Of a DNA stretch of 27,318 bases, positions 9,501 through 16,584 are shown in pieces. Origin of the DNA: a virus; the IMG/VR virus record IMGVR_UViG_3300023116_000275, positions 1 through 27,318 of that record, one strand, 5' to 3'. A model generated the notes under the pieces. It saw only the letters and a program-made list of their open reading frames with translations, searched no databases and had not been told where the DNA came from. Both the position numbers and the translations under genes were made by a program. Numbering within the stretch: the stretch's first letter is position 1; each line of letters opens with the position of its first letter.

Positions 9501-12259
9501 ATTTTAATTGTATCAAAATTCTTATTAATATTGTTTGAATTAAAATATAAAATTTTATTTGTATAGTTTTGTCCAGAATCCAAAACATCAACAGAAGATA
9601 TACTGTTTTTTGCAGTTACTGATGTAATTTTATGGATACCATCTCCATAAGATGAAAATGTTATGGTGTTTATTCCAGAAACAGATTCTTCAAAACTATT
9701 ATACAATTTTGCGGTTATTCCATCATTTGAAGTAATGTAATATATTGATCCATCTACTAATCCACCAATAGCATCTTGATTTAGAGTGTTATAAATAACA
9801 GCTTCATAATTTTTAAATCTATTGAACTTTTTAAAGTCTATAGTGCCAGTAGATAGATTTAATTGATTATATAAGTTAGATGCGTTGAACAACACTTCAT
9901 TCTTTTTACTGGATAAATTGCATTTTACTTTTGCACCAAAACCATTTCCACCACTAATGGTAACAATTGGTTCTGATTCATATCCAAATCCAGGATCGAT
10001 TACATCAACTCTTTTTAGACCACCTCTAACATTAGCAGTTACCAGAGCGTCTGTCCCAAATCCAGAAGAACCTCCTTCCCCAACATTATCTACAATTTCT
10101 ATTTTGGGTGGATTTATAACATCATAATTAGAATCTCCTGGAGAAGATACAATAACTTCTACAATTTTCCCATAAAAAACTGTATCGGTAGATTTATAAT
10201 TTAATAATTCTATTCCATTTAAAAAGCACCCAGTAGACCCAGGACTTGTAATTTTCTCAGTATCTAGTGCTTCATTTGTTGGAGAATTGTATTTTCTTAT
10301 TATGTCTTGTGGGTATAAAGTTTTATTATAAAATTTTGTAAATATAAGCTTATTATTAGTTGCCGTTCCAAATAGACTTAAGAAATTTTCGGATCTAATA
10401 TTTGATCTACTGGAAGCTAATTTTATAGTGCTATCATTAACTCTCTTTATAAAATATTGACCTTCTGGTATGTTAAGTCCAGAATTTCCATCATAAGTGT
10501 AATATATAGAATCACCACTAAGAAATGGATGATTTCCAATTATTAATTCTTCAGTTGGGACTGGTAATACCTTTGAAAATTTTATTGTTAGTGTATTATC
10601 ACCAACATCTCTTGATAGATAACTTGGTAATTGTGAAGAAGTTATATAAGTCTCATCTTTATCAATATAAACATTTTGAATGTTACTAGAAACTATATTT
10701 AAGTTGGAATTGAAAAGAAATTTTGGTTTAGAAATATTTCTTTTGATAGTATATTTTTTATTTGTATCCAAAGAAGCAGTAATATTGATATCAAAAACTC
10801 TTTTATTTGAAAAACTTATAACAAAATTAGAATACTCTTCTCCAGAACTACTGTTTAATGTAAATATATCTCCTGCTCTAAAAAGATTATCATCAAAAGT
10901 TTCTACTCTATATTGAGAAATCCCATTTAATTTTTCCGATACTTTAAATAAAGACTTAACATTATATGTTGGACCAACATTTAAAAACCAAGTATTGTGG
11001 ATTTGTTTTGTACTTTCTTTCCCTAATGCTGTAATATTAACATTGTCATCTTCCTCATAAAAATAACTTTCTTCTCTATCATAACTAATATCTCCAAGAA
11101 CACCCCTTACCCTTACTGTTATTATCTCATCATCATCATTGAATGAATATGCAAAATGATTATCTAATATATTAGTACCAGATTTTATATCCACTGGTAA
11201 AGTTAAGTTAAAAAATTGATTATCATTTTTTCCATTATATTCTACTTTAGTTAAAACACCATTATCATAAAACTCAATAAAACCAGAGTCATCAAATCCT
11301 AAAGTAGAATCTACATCCAAATATGTTTGTCCAGCAACTGCATTATCAGTAACTTTTGTTTTGGCATGAACAGAAAAATTGAAGAATTCTATATCTGGAT
11401 TATAGTCTAATGTTAATGAATAAAATTCTGCACCTTCACTAATAACAAGCTCTGATGTTATGATAGTAGCAAAAGCACTTTTCTCTACACCATTAACGTC
11501 TTCGAACAAGGTTCTACCAGCAAGATCCAGAGGATCTCCCTCATAAGGTTCAACAACAATTTTTCTTGTTACTCTAAAGTCAGCATCTGATGATTGAATT
11601 AGATAATCTCTTGGTTTTATTATTTTACTTTCTACACCCCATACAATATTGAATAATATTTCAAATGATTTATCAGTTCCCCTTGAAGAATAAAAATCCT
11701 TAATTCTAGATACTAATATTTTTTCATTTAATTCTTGATAAAAATCAATTTCTTCAAATCCTGGTGTGTATTGTGATTTGAATTTTTTATATAACTCAAA
11801 TAAAAATAGAGCATTTAAATTATATACAACAGTGTTTGCTGTATGATCTTTTTTAAATGAAGTGGAAAATTTGAAATCGTCTTTGGTATATCCAGTTATA
11901 CCACTAAATCCTCTTTTACAACCTAAAAATTCAGTCTTTGTTTTTTTATCATAAAATATAATTTCATCATCAATTTTAATTAAACCATTTTTAAAAGGAA
12001 ATCCATCAGTATTTGTAACACTAATTGACTTTGAATTTGCAACAATATTAGAAGATAATTCAGTGTAAAATACAAGTTCAGATATATTCTCTAGCTTTGT
12101 GTAATCATTAATATTATTGAGAATATTTGTTGGACCACCAGAGAACTCTAAAGACTTATAATAATCCTTTAAGAGTTGTATGAAGTCCGAATAAGACTCT
12201 TTTACGTAAGATGGTTGCTGATCTGTGACTAAATTTTGAATTTGTACTCTATTTTTCAT
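557..12259 (-). CDS. 7: giant gp7-position baseplate/virion protein with YHYH domain
   Basis: One uninterrupted frame of 3,900 codons, starting at the ATG just 4 bases after the gp6 stop. The N-terminal 250 residues (SYVKESYSDFIQLLKDYY; FYSSRGTDKSFEILFNIVWG) resemble cyanophage baseplate proteins at the gp7 locus. A YHYH-type domain is visible near residues 1210-1310 (HSPIVGWAYDGNPIYGPYGY). A lectin-like beta module lies at about 1630-1790 (FYIWGAQVE). Many segments carry the motif G-x-G-Y followed by P-x-I, for example DPGFGYESEPIVTI and NPGFGYTAAPEITI, implying repeated beta folds. T4 gp7 is only about 1,030 residues, so this is nearly four times longer. It probably acts as the wedge organiser plus peripheral appendage domains. 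Expression probably depends on the gp25 late promoter and coupling to gp6. The gp7 label rests mainly on gene order; the domains beyond the N-terminus have no T4 counterpart I can name. Confidence 0.8.
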   Translation of the reverse strand: MKNRVQIQNLVTDQQPSYVKESYSDFIQLLKDYYKSLEFSGGPTNILNNINDYTKLENISELVFYTELSSNIVANSKSISVTNTDGFPFKNGLIKIDDEIIFYDKKTKTEFLGCKRGFSGITGYTKDDFKFSTSFKKDHTANTVVYNLNALFLFELYKKFKSQYTPGFEEIDFYQELNEKILVSRIKDFYSSRGTDKSFEILFNIVWGVESKIIKPRDYLIQSSDADFRVTRKIVVEPYEGDPLDLAGRTLFEDVNGVEKSAFATIITSELVISEGAEFYSLTLDYNPDIEFFNFSVHAKTKVTDNAVAGQTYLDVDSTLGFDDSGFIEFYDNGVLTKVEYNGKNDNQFFNLTLPVDIKSGTNILDNHFAYSFNDDDEIITVRVRGVLGDISYDREESYFYEEDDNVNITALGKESTKQIHNTWFLNVGPTYNVKSLFKVSEKLNGISQYRVETFDDNLFRAGDIFTLNSSSGEEYSNFVISFSNKRVFDINITASLDTNKKYTIKRNISKPKFLFNSNLNIVSSNIQNVYIDKDETYITSSQLPSYLSRDVGDNTLTIKFSKVLPVPTEELIIGNHPFLSGDSIYYTYDGNSGLNIPEGQYFIKRVNDSTIKLASSRSNIRSENFLSLFGTATNNKLIFTKFYNKTLYPQDIIRKYNSPTNEALDTEKITSPGSTGCFLNGIELLNYKSTDTVFYGKIVEVIVSSPGDSNYDVINPPKIEIVDNVGEGGSSGFGTDALVTANVRGGLKRVDVIDPGFGYESEPIVTISGGNGFGAKVKCNLSSKKNEVLFNASNLYNQLNLSTGTIDFKKFNRFKNYEAVIYNTLNQDAIGGLVDGSIYYITSNDGITAKLYNSFEESVSGINTITFSSYGDGIHKITSVTAKNSISSVDVLDSGQNYTNKILYFNSNNINKNFDTIKIKNHGFLDKEVVIFNSDGVLPTGLSSTSEYFVRRVNDDEFKVYEVLQTDFDKDFNYNNKLSIPFSDFGSGQHRVSYTPIIVKVEAPIGINTVSSQTFTGKLNPIFTGEIFSTSVKNPGSGYGDNSIVNYNRKPTINVYNGENAKLLPTISSDGRIIEVTVIDGGSNYNSAPEIKIYGDGFNAILTPVIINGRIQSVTILNGGFGYTKDTFIEVISNGFGVSFDVNIQSWTLNLVEKLFSTSSINDDDGIIYESKDITKELSYGHGFTPRGIREQCLASSLDNEGNPIFKQDLLNDSDTIKYHSPIVGWAYDGNPIYGPYGYENIEGGAIKQLSSGYELRPIVENRPPVSIFPTGYFIEDYVFTNAGDLDINNGRFCKTPEFPNGVYAYFSTFNPTKESSGPYNGFLKPIFPYVIGNSFNSKPIPYNFEDFSNLSRKSVDSDNWFRFTSSFGFSKDNTFYDGLVSPETFKNVLPKITNTSSGSVDKLDIISGGKNYAAGDEIYFNNEGTFGSNAFAIVKSVSGREIGTITFSEDTYPDFEYSRLDTNGNYLGISSHFIDITNQDIPIIDNCNIISTKFIGPVKSLEIQKSNRLTILNDLENSSQTGIVTYLKVNGDLTSVISIGDIYKSNEELFKILNIYSKNYTVKIERSYAGSISTTHSSGDIIEELPRKVIVNTGLSTDKSYNTNSEYYFNPKESIIIDSENLLEYSYPISSSQLPGTPWEDDANITGSIDYLQESPIENKKEAAKISIANTTGNSDYFLYGYNGVSLSNEENVFSVFLKGEEGGESVYLIVDDGILYYGQLVTLTNTYRRYTFKQLTSSGTHNFRVGTYGPAGFTLNSTPTFYIWGAQVERENLSLYYENYASTLQRSEGKSGLLYVNVPELDLVKTKDTIPNTIFLPNHKFILNDEVSYIINDTDTPINVSYAATTKDLTDVDSLYVVPYSNNYIGLSTQKVSIGSTNQYVGIGSESIFELIKYNDYGVGNNQKLKTNRDDVIQSSIVKKYANIITKSPHGLVAGNEIDLSLSSNKTRTIKVSYDNLVYRILVNKTEFSSSDVDIDLNTISINNHQFKTGDKVIYNSESPSIGLINSGIYYIISINSNTIALSTNYYSDISELDSSILVNIGSQQDGSISLINPELKFYKNENIIFDLSDRSLQYNEDPSFKFEFYTDVNFTNKYYSSSDKTETFNVTYVGDIGSDGAYVQIKIDSDTPKTLYYKLTPINLPNTPVTKLNLKVDFSNIKNSSSIQILDSVYSGKSNISGITSTSFIIPLDSDPEQSSYSENDGIISYKTIYGTGPIAEVSLVSKGRNYRTLPYVTKVVSSQGSGAIFLPFSKSIGKIDSIKLLNLGLDYPSDKTLRPSAIFPSTYKIEPLSKFKKIKISSFGTNYFVPPQLVVIDGFTGRVNTEARLRYDIGDTEVTIIRNTTGLYNVTPKILPVNNPNGIRISNITFDSITNDVTVAFAVTFANASDFPFNVGDNVIIENTNIDLNIGGKGYNSSSYGYSLFKVKQSDPNIGGEFPSIVYNISDVLKVGESPGVYDEFESFGTATPESYFPIFDITLEKGSFNENELVIYEDNVGVVERYDQNNEYIKIRTNKKFSPGDIIYGQSSKNLALISSSFGSEGDYKVSSSSIVREGWKKETGKLNTFFQRLSDNDYYQYFSYSVKSPLDFTVWNPLVSNLTHTVGFKKFSDLILEPSDNDLYRMPTEQDDNVVVAISDLTESVNLNAVKDFDIAREKSIKVDESLVSNEILFNLPFLAEYREFIGNRVLTIDDISDQFDSNTKSFGLFEKNNPIFEVEFDGTDSNVVLISQNNINLGNHYFVSGEEVEYIPHNEDPNNGIQISPINWPGIGITSRLPSRFYIIKEDNQKISIAATIGDSLQFNPNRVDIVGVGAGVSHRIRSIDANNRLLITINGSIQSPLVGSGYTIATSSSIGIGDTNISVNTIDFIKSGDLLEIDNEIVLVKSVNKSLNQINVDRSVVGTEEDTHNSNQIISKLSGNFNIVGNNLNFSEAIWGKIPVGFGTTATSANEIDYTGLTTSSKFSGRVFLRSALNFLYTNDFDKAYDNNYVYDDITTQFNGISTTFNLSYGGNNITNIPYTNTILLIDGIFQGPQRISTPKYSIYGDYKLFVDGGNLKVGFNLNPTDPTITKDVNVNRLPKGGIIVSVGSTEGFGYQPLVSAGGTAIINPIGALTSVAIGNTGSGYRSGLQTVKVGLRTDSDTIVYFGEAVVNSGYVTSVNITNPPPAIYDQLNPPEVIFDAPLSYTNLPIIYSQGSSGIGTEATVDLVPSNDGTIRSFEIKNYGYGYNENDLLTVSIGGTVGIPTLTGISNFEHFELNVTEVFRSKFSGWNVGEFIVLDDISKYFNGIRRLFPLQIDGEDISFYAKTSSGISLQSNLLVFVNDVLQTPGEGYQFNGGSRIRFTEAPKGPLVGFSTVGDTVKILAYTGTSEIDVRLVRVLPSVKVGDNVQIFSDVDSNLTQEERLVVDVKSADTIITNNYANVGVVLDELYERPISWIKQEQDIIIDNSFIGKDRVYYEPIINPTTNILNSIAITSEHVYVFDTSLFNISREGIEPTEQRRIEIIPTDQLISAEAEVVLNTNGTIDSINVTNPGFGYTAAPEITIQKPFIDGSQATAFALMSGSSVNSVNVSYGGTNYYNGPIKTLSIYSQGSGFPPLFGGETIMTSAKLHTVTGVGRNATVDISVNSETSITSLTSINDKGVNYSVGDILELKVYDNVGLASSYRRWPLENSIKFIVNEIEPPPILIAPPWRNTEESIFVNYYGDYGVIVGFDTSRISESTNQYFLGLDLFIPMDSDLRKNGVYDVGITTGDYFNITHTVFGDPSGGRVSLPSGFTAQTGPLPDPVGISTIFTDMVVQCYDWSEKIVTIPSGISGLPVGITTTVKNVIVILSNLAPGQNPSNTGFNSVELFGNYVWGKVDLTRRLRAKPFTAFSENQSGIGTNPILRRKLPLKYDGYFV

Positions 12260-12263
12260 GTCT

Positions 12264-14171
12264 TTATATTCTTACTAAGTCTTCGTTTAAGTAACTAGAT
12301 GTAACTATATATCCTGATCCAGAAAGATCAGTTCCTGAACTGATAGTATCGTTTATTAAATTTACAGTTGAAGATGTTGTATCTAACTGTAGGTATAGGT
12401 CTTGTTTTCCTATAACATCATTTGATTCTGGAGTGGCTGATATTTCTATTATTTTATCTCCAGCAACATTTAATTTTGTGGTTGAGATTATGTTTAAGTA
12501 ATTTAAATTAATCTCACCAGTTTTATAATTTATATTTCCTACCTTATTCTTTACTACTACTGGACTATTTTTTGACTGCAATTGGAATATAAAGAGATCC
12601 CCATTAACATCATCTATAGGTTTATCTGCCAAATACACCACTCCAGATATGTCACTGACAGTAAATCCACTTGATTTTATGTTATAACCCGTTTTTCTTT
12701 TTATATAGAAAGAATTACCAAAGCAAATTTCATACTGTGTAGTTGTACCTTCAGATATTTTTAGATCTCTTCTAATTAAAATTTTTGTAATATTTGATGT
12801 TATTGATTCTGACGTATCATCAATCAACTTTAAAAATTTACTGTATTTGAATCTAGATCCATAACTATTTAATTCTTTAGATTTTGAATATAATTCTAAG
12901 TTATTCTGTATCTTGTCCTTAATCGTGTTAGCATAACCTCGATTTATATTATAATAAACTGAAGAATTGTATTCAATATAAAGATATTTTAAATCAATAA
13001 ATTCTGGTATGATTCCAGCAACCGAATATTTTTTTAATTTTTGTTTTAATGAGTCTTTTAGTAAATTTGATAGATAAGTTCCATTTCTAGGTTTTACAGT
13101 AATAAAGACTTTTCCATATTGTGGAGGATTTAGTTCTTCTCCACCAAAAACAGCAACTGATTCTGTTTCTGGATAAATTAAAGGAACTATAGTTTCATAA
13201 TCTGACGCTGTTACTGCCCTATTTTGACTTGCATATAATCTAGGAGCGAATTTTTTTATTGATGATATTGATTCTATGGGTGATCCATAGTCACTAAATT
13301 CTATTGTTGTTAATATAGGAACATCGATATTAAGAGGATTTCCATTATTATCTGTTAATATTCCATTAAATTCAAAAGATCTAACTCCATTAGCAAGTTC
13401 TCCTTTAGTCTTAATATAAGACACTATAATAAAGTTTTTATCTGAAAGAGCACTGCCAAATGTCCCATCACCAAATATTAATTCATACTTACTATCTTCA
13501 ATTTCATTGATAAAGAATACTTTATCTGAAGATTTTACATTTGTAATATTATCTGCAAATTTATAAATTATAGAATTGCTGCTAGTCTTGCTATCCCTTA
13601 CAGTTACTCTTATTGTATTTGTATCTATGTTATTATTGGATAATATAAATCTTTGATTCTTACTTAATGAATCTACAGTAAAAGTCTCCTCAATATAGTT
13701 ACCTTCAAAAATATCAACATCTTTAAATTCTGCTAATTTTCCAGATACTCTAGATCTAATATCATCTGGAATTGAATATACAAAACTATTTAAAAGTGAT
13801 CCATCAGATGAAGAAGCTATAATTCCTTTTTTTACAACAACTGAAATCGGATTCTGATCATATTCTGTTAAATCGACATAAAAAGATACCCTTGCTTTAG
13901 AGCACCTAACGGATCTTGGCAAATAACCAATATTTCTTGCAATAGATACTACGTTTTCTCTTAAAGTTGCTCCGTCTAAGAATACTTCATTAGTCAACAT
14001 ATTAGCATTGTAAGAGCTAATATATGTGTTGTATGCTAAAGTATCTAAAAGAACTCTAAAATTAGATCCTTCAAAATCATAATCCGTAAATCTACCATCA
14101 GCTCTTAAAAAACTTTTGATAGATTCACGTATATCATTGAAGTCTAGTGATGATACGTTAACTAATGACAT
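12264..14171 (-). CDS. 6: gp6 baseplate wedge subunit
   Basis: 635 residues, close to the roughly 660 of T4 gp6. The N-terminal part (DTLAYNTYISSYNANMLTNE, then ENVVSIARNIGYLPRS at about 72-87) and the central stretch RAVTASDYETIVPLIYP followed by PQYGKVFITVKP are typical of the gp6/Baseplate_J-like family. gp6 dimers form the continuous ring linking wedges in the T4 baseplate. The gp25 stop TAA is immediately followed by this ATG (zero-base gap), and the next gene starts 4 bases after its stop, so the three genes are evidently co-transcribed and probably translationally coupled. There is no independent Shine-Dalgarno sequence. Low GC matches its neighbours. Confidence 0.93.
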   Translation of the reverse strand: MSLVNVSSLDFNDIRESIKSFLRADGRFTDYDFEGSNFRVLLDTLAYNTYISSYNANMLTNEVFLDGATLRENVVSIARNIGYLPRSVRCSKARVSFYVDLTEYDQNPISVVVKKGIIASSSDGSLLNSFVYSIPDDIRSRVSGKLAEFKDVDIFEGNYIEETFTVDSLSKNQRFILSNNNIDTNTIRVTVRDSKTSSNSIIYKFADNITNVKSSDKVFFINEIEDSKYELIFGDGTFGSALSDKNFIIVSYIKTKGELANGVRSFEFNGILTDNNGNPLNIDVPILTTIEFSDYGSPIESISSIKKFAPRLYASQNRAVTASDYETIVPLIYPETESVAVFGGEELNPPQYGKVFITVKPRNGTYLSNLLKDSLKQKLKKYSVAGIIPEFIDLKYLYIEYNSSVYYNINRGYANTIKDKIQNNLELYSKSKELNSYGSRFKYSKFLKLIDDTSESITSNITKILIRRDLKISEGTTTQYEICFGNSFYIKRKTGYNIKSSGFTVSDISGVVYLADKPIDDVNGDLFIFQLQSKNSPVVVKNKVGNINYKTGEINLNYLNIISTTKLNVAGDKIIEISATPESNDVIGKQDLYLQLDTTSSTVNLINDTISSGTDLSGSGYIVTSSYLNEDLVRI

Positions 14172-14573
14172 TTATCTTGTGGGTAGTAATATGAATGATA
14201 ACTGCTGAGGAGAAGATTCAATGCCAACAATTAAATATTCTATATCCACATTTAGTTGGTTTAAATCATAATCTGGTATTACAACTACATCTAAAAGTTT
14301 TACTCTAGGTTCGTTATTTTTTATAACAACTTCAATTTCTCTTTTTACATCATTAACTAGATCTTGTGAAATATTCTCAAATAGTAAACGACTCAATAAA
14401 GACCCTATTTCTGGTTCAAAAAACTTCTCACCCTTTGATGTGAATACTAAATTTTTAATAGAGCGTGCTATCGCATCTTGATTTCTCAATACAACAATGT
14501 CTTTTGTTAAAGGATTTCTTTTGAGAGAAAGGCTTATATCCTTAAACCCAGAACTGACACGCTCTATTGGCAT
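14172..14573 (-). CDS. 25: gp25 baseplate wedge subunit (GPW/gp25 family)
   Basis: 133 residues, essentially the length of T4 gp25 (132). The signature stretch GEKFFEPEIGSLLSRLLFE (about residues 48-66) is the conserved core of the GPW/gp25 family, followed by the expected helix and the EPRVKLLDVVV strand. gp25 is a sheath-proximal wedge component that contacts gp6 and helps start sheath assembly. It heads the baseplate operon and has an exact T4-type late octamer upstream. The stop codon abuts the gp6 start, as in other compact T4-like wedge operons. Confidence 0.95.
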   Translation of the reverse strand: MPIERVSSGFKDISLSLKRNPLTKDIVVLRNQDAIARSIKNLVFTSKGEKFFEPEIGSLLSRLLFENISQDLVNDVKREIEVVIKNNEPRVKLLDVVVIPDYDLNQLNVDIEYLIVGIESSPQQLSFILLPTR

Positions 14574-14595
14574 TGTAGTAGGTATAGTTATGCTT

Positions 14596-14603
14596 TATTT
14601 ATA
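14596..14603 (-). promoter_or_regulatory. T4-type late promoter upstream of gp25
   Basis: Minus-strand octamer TATAAATA, an exact match to the T4 late promoter recognised through gp55/gp33-type factors. It lies 22 bases upstream of the gp25 ATG, so transcription would start about 11 bases downstream of it and give a short leader. No -35 element is expected for this class. Confidence 0.85.
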
Positions 14604-14612
14604 CCTATTTTT

Positions 14613-14876
14613 TTACCATTCATGTCCCCAAGTAGGTTCTGTGCCATATGACCAATCATCATAGTCATTATCGTTACGAATTTTCTCATGAACTTCATTT
14701 TGATGTTCAAAGTCATGCTTTTTTGGAGTGATATCATCTTCAACTATCTCTCTAAGCATTCTTTTTTCCGTATTTGATTGCAATTTTTTTGCTAATGAAC
14801 CATAATCTGTTATTAATGCTTCGGTTCCCCACATTTCCATCATGTATTCTTGATTACGATCTGCTGGTTGTCCCAT
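14613..14876 (-). CDS. small acidic protein of unknown function
   Basis: 87 residues, starting MGQPADRNQEYMMEMWGTEA and ending in an acidic, Trp-rich tail (DDWSYGTEPTWGHEW). A good Shine-Dalgarno sequence (AGGAG, 6 bases before the ATG) supports the start. The middle is charged and probably helical. No catalytic motif, signal peptide or membrane segment is visible. It sits between the late gp25 operon and a small-gene cassette, and the gp25 late promoter begins about 10 bases past its stop. A small virion-associated or assembly role is possible from position only. Confidence 0.7.
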   Translation of the reverse strand: MGQPADRNQEYMMEMWGTEALITDYGSLAKKLQSNTEKRMLREIVEDDITPKKHDFEHQNEVHEKIRNDNDYDDWSYGTEPTWGHEW

Positions 14877-14930
14877 TTTTGCTCCTGATTGTTTAGATCA
14901 GAACTTTTTACGGGGTTGCTATCCCGTGAT

Positions 14931-15434
14931 TTATGTCCAGTGATTGTTTGGTTGTTCCCACCAGTAATGCAAATCTTCTATATTATCATTATAGTATAGT
15001 GAAACCATATCACTTTGGAATTTACTATTGATATTTTCACATAATGCGACTGTATAATAGTTTTTTTCAGTATATTTTTTCATTATCTCTGTAATCCAGG
15101 TATAAGTTCCACCTTTAATTACACCTGCTTCTATCAAAACAAAGTTTTGCCAGTCTAAAACCCATTCAATATAGTTTAATTCAAAATTAATTTGATATTT
15201 TTTGGGGTCTTCGTCTGGAAATGGTACGTTTACCGCTTCAATATGAAAAATCTCCCGCCCCATTGACAATGAGTGCGAGAGATGTTGAGTCACAATACTT
15301 GAATAATCAGGAGAAACGCACAAGAAGCAAGTTTTACTTGGATGAATGTCCCAGTTGGACATTTTAATCTTATACGTTAACTCCTGAATCAGTGCTAATT
15401 CTTTGTCTTGAGATATAAATTTCAAATTTTTCAT
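14931..15434 (-). CDS. unknown protein, possibly a degenerate phosphoribosyltransferase fold
   Basis: 167 residues from the ATG at 15434. After an N-terminal helix there is a strand-loop segment (KTCFLCVSPDYSSIVTQHL). Near residues 94-112 comes QNFVLIEAGVIKGGTYTWI, which has the layout of the PRPP-binding loop of type I phosphoribosyltransferases (hydrophobic strand, two acidic residues, TGGT). Here the acidic pair is E-A and the loop reads IKGGTY, so at most the fold remains and catalysis is doubtful. This likeness was judged by eye and may be coincidental. The gene has its own possible late-type octamer upstream. No homologue with known function is recognised. Confidence 0.7.
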   Translation of the reverse strand: MKNLKFISQDKELALIQELTYKIKMSNWDIHPSKTCFLCVSPDYSSIVTQHLSHSLSMGREIFHIEAVNVPFPDEDPKKYQINFELNYIEWVLDWQNFVLIEAGVIKGGTYTWITEIMKKYTEKNYYTVALCENINSKFQSDMVSLYYNDNIEDLHYWWEQPNNHWT

Positions 15435-15459
15435 TTTAATTTAACTCAAGACTATATTT

Positions 15460-15467
15460 TATTTATT
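15460..15467 (-). promoter_or_regulatory. possible variant late promoter
   Basis: Minus-strand AATAAATA, one mismatch from TATAAATA, ending 25 bases before the ATG at 15434. It overlaps the stop of the upstream 46-residue gene. In AT-rich DNA such an octamer can arise by chance. Confidence 0.3.
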
Positions 15468-15603
15468 TTCCTTGACCCCTATACCGTTTACGTGCTGCAT
15501 TACGGGATGATGCTGCATATTTGGTATGCTGCCCTTGCCCTTGACGAGTTTTTTTGGGTTTGGATTCAATTTTAGTGTTACCAGAAGTCCTACGAGTTGC
15601 CAT
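15463..15603 (-). CDS. 46-residue highly basic cyanophage protein
   Basis: The ATG at 15603 opens a 46-codon frame: MATRRTSGNTKIESKPKKTR, then QGQGQHTKYAASSRNAARKR, then YRGQGK. About a third of residues are Lys or Arg, with no acidic cluster and no hydrophobic core, so it is probably disordered and nucleic-acid-binding. I recall near-identical short basic proteins in other T4-like cyanophages, which supports it as a genuine gene. It begins 5 bases after the stop of the preceding gene and was probably transcribed with it. Its function is unknown; ribosome, RNA or DNA binding are all possible. Confidence 0.75.
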   Translation of the reverse strand: MATRRTSGNTKIESKPKKTRQGQGQHTKYAASSRNAARKRYRGQGK

Positions 15604-15608
15604 AATTT

Positions 15609-15776
15609 TTAATCAAATAAAGGATCAAGTTCAATAAGTTCAGGGTCAATGTCTGCACCTGAATAAAATTGCTCAGATAGGTCTTGTATTATATCCGAGC
15701 AATCGTCGAATGAGAGGTTTTTGTAAATTACTCGACCATTATAGCATAAGTTATAACGGCCTTGTGAATTACTCAT
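15609..15776 (-). CDS. 55-residue unknown cyanophage protein
   Basis: Starts at the ATG at 15776-15774 (MSNSQGRYNLCYNGRVIYKN), which overlaps the TGA of the glycosyltransferase gene by one base, implying coupled translation. A longer frame begins upstream at 15827, but it would sit inside the glycosyltransferase gene and is less likely. The N-terminal half looks like a small beta hairpin (GRYNLCYNGRVIYKNLSFDD) and the C-terminal half like an acidic helix ending in LIELDPLFD. Proteins of this pattern are familiar from cyanophages without known function. Confidence 0.7.
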   Translation of the reverse strand: MSNSQGRYNLCYNGRVIYKNLSFDDCSDIIQDLSEQFYSGADIDPELIELDPLFD

Positions 15777-16561
15777 CAAATTACGCGAGTCTTTTCGTGT
15801 CCAACACGAATACGAGGATCGCACCAAGTCTCAATACCTGCTTCCTTTGCATCCAGACAGAAGGACACGTCCTCTCCACACATATCCTGAACTGCTCCAG
15901 ATTCAAAGACTTGCATCTTAGGTGCGAACCAGGGGTACTCAAGACGCTCAAAGACGCCATGACGAATCATAACCCATCCAAAACCTGTATAATCAACTGT
16001 GAATGGTTTACGACGCTTCGAGATGCTCTCCACAGTCTCGTGATTCATCACCCCACCATTACGGCGGAAGTCCTCTTCGTCCAACCAGTGGGCAACCGAG
16101 GTGGTTTGCCCATCCTCAGTAGCATACCAACCAGCGACAATCTCTCGCTCATCCTGAGCATTACCGTCTTTATCTGGTCCAGGTACTGCAAGATCGCACA
16201 GTTGCCAGAACTTTTGACTATTAAAAACAATGTCATTATCAATCCAAAGTTGATAATCATACTTCAATTTGCCGTCCCAGGGAATTTGATTGGGTCCGCG
16301 CAACACGTTTGCACCAAGACACTTACAACGTGCAAAGTTAACCATCGATGAGTAGTCCTGTGAGATTTGGATACTCATGTTGTTTTGTACAAGGTCAAAG
16401 CATAGTTGCACAAAACTCTTTAGGAATGTATAAGAACAACCGCGCCCAGGCAGACAGAACACAATGCTCTTGCCTTGCATACGCTCTTTAATTGCATCAT
16501 AATCCCAGTCTTCCTTCGGCGCAGTCGGTGCTGCTGCCTTTACAGTAAATCCTTTTGCCAT
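15776..16561 (-). CDS. GT-A-type glycosyltransferase-like protein
   Basis: 261 residues. After a flexible N-terminus (to about residue 30) comes a Rossmann-like start, KSIVFCLPGRGCSYTFLKSF. A strand ending in WIDNDIVF (residues 107-114) carries a DxD-type metal/nucleotide-sugar motif. Further on are CGEDVSFCLDAKEAG (about 228-242), like the acceptor-side acidic ED motif of GT-A enzymes, and a late His (RVGHEKTRV). The arrangement resembles the Anp1/GT2-like cyanophage glycosyltransferases. The substrate cannot be read; virion proteins, DNA or host surface glycans are candidates. It has its own sigma70-like promoter with a leader of about 17 nt, so it is probably expressed early. GC is higher than in the baseplate genes. 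Confidence 0.75.
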   Translation of the reverse strand: MAKGFTVKAAAPTAPKEDWDYDAIKERMQGKSIVFCLPGRGCSYTFLKSFVQLCFDLVQNNMSIQISQDYSSMVNFARCKCLGANVLRGPNQIPWDGKLKYDYQLWIDNDIVFNSQKFWQLCDLAVPGPDKDGNAQDEREIVAGWYATEDGQTTSVAHWLDEEDFRRNGGVMNHETVESISKRRKPFTVDYTGFGWVMIRHGVFERLEYPWFAPKMQVFESGAVQDMCGEDVSFCLDAKEAGIETWCDPRIRVGHEKTRVI

Positions 16562-16584
16562 TTTAGAATAATTCTCTCAGATCA

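Noticed and set aside
2067-10916. Several 60-94 codon plus-strand frames opposite the giant gene
   Set aside because: Antisense shadows; Ser/Pro/Leu-rich as expected from reversing an AT-rich beta-protein gene.
12261-12268. TATAAAGA on the minus strand before the giant gene
   Set aside because: Only two bases from the start codon, so too close to act as a late promoter for it.
14881-14930. ACGGG / CCCGT hairpin between two genes
   Set aside because: Five-bp stem followed by A-run on the transcribed strand; not a terminator, and no other role is visible.
15710-16351. 213-codon plus-strand frame opposite the glycosyltransferase gene
   Set aside because: Antisense shadow of a well-supported gene; low-complexity Ser/His/Cys composition and no motifs.
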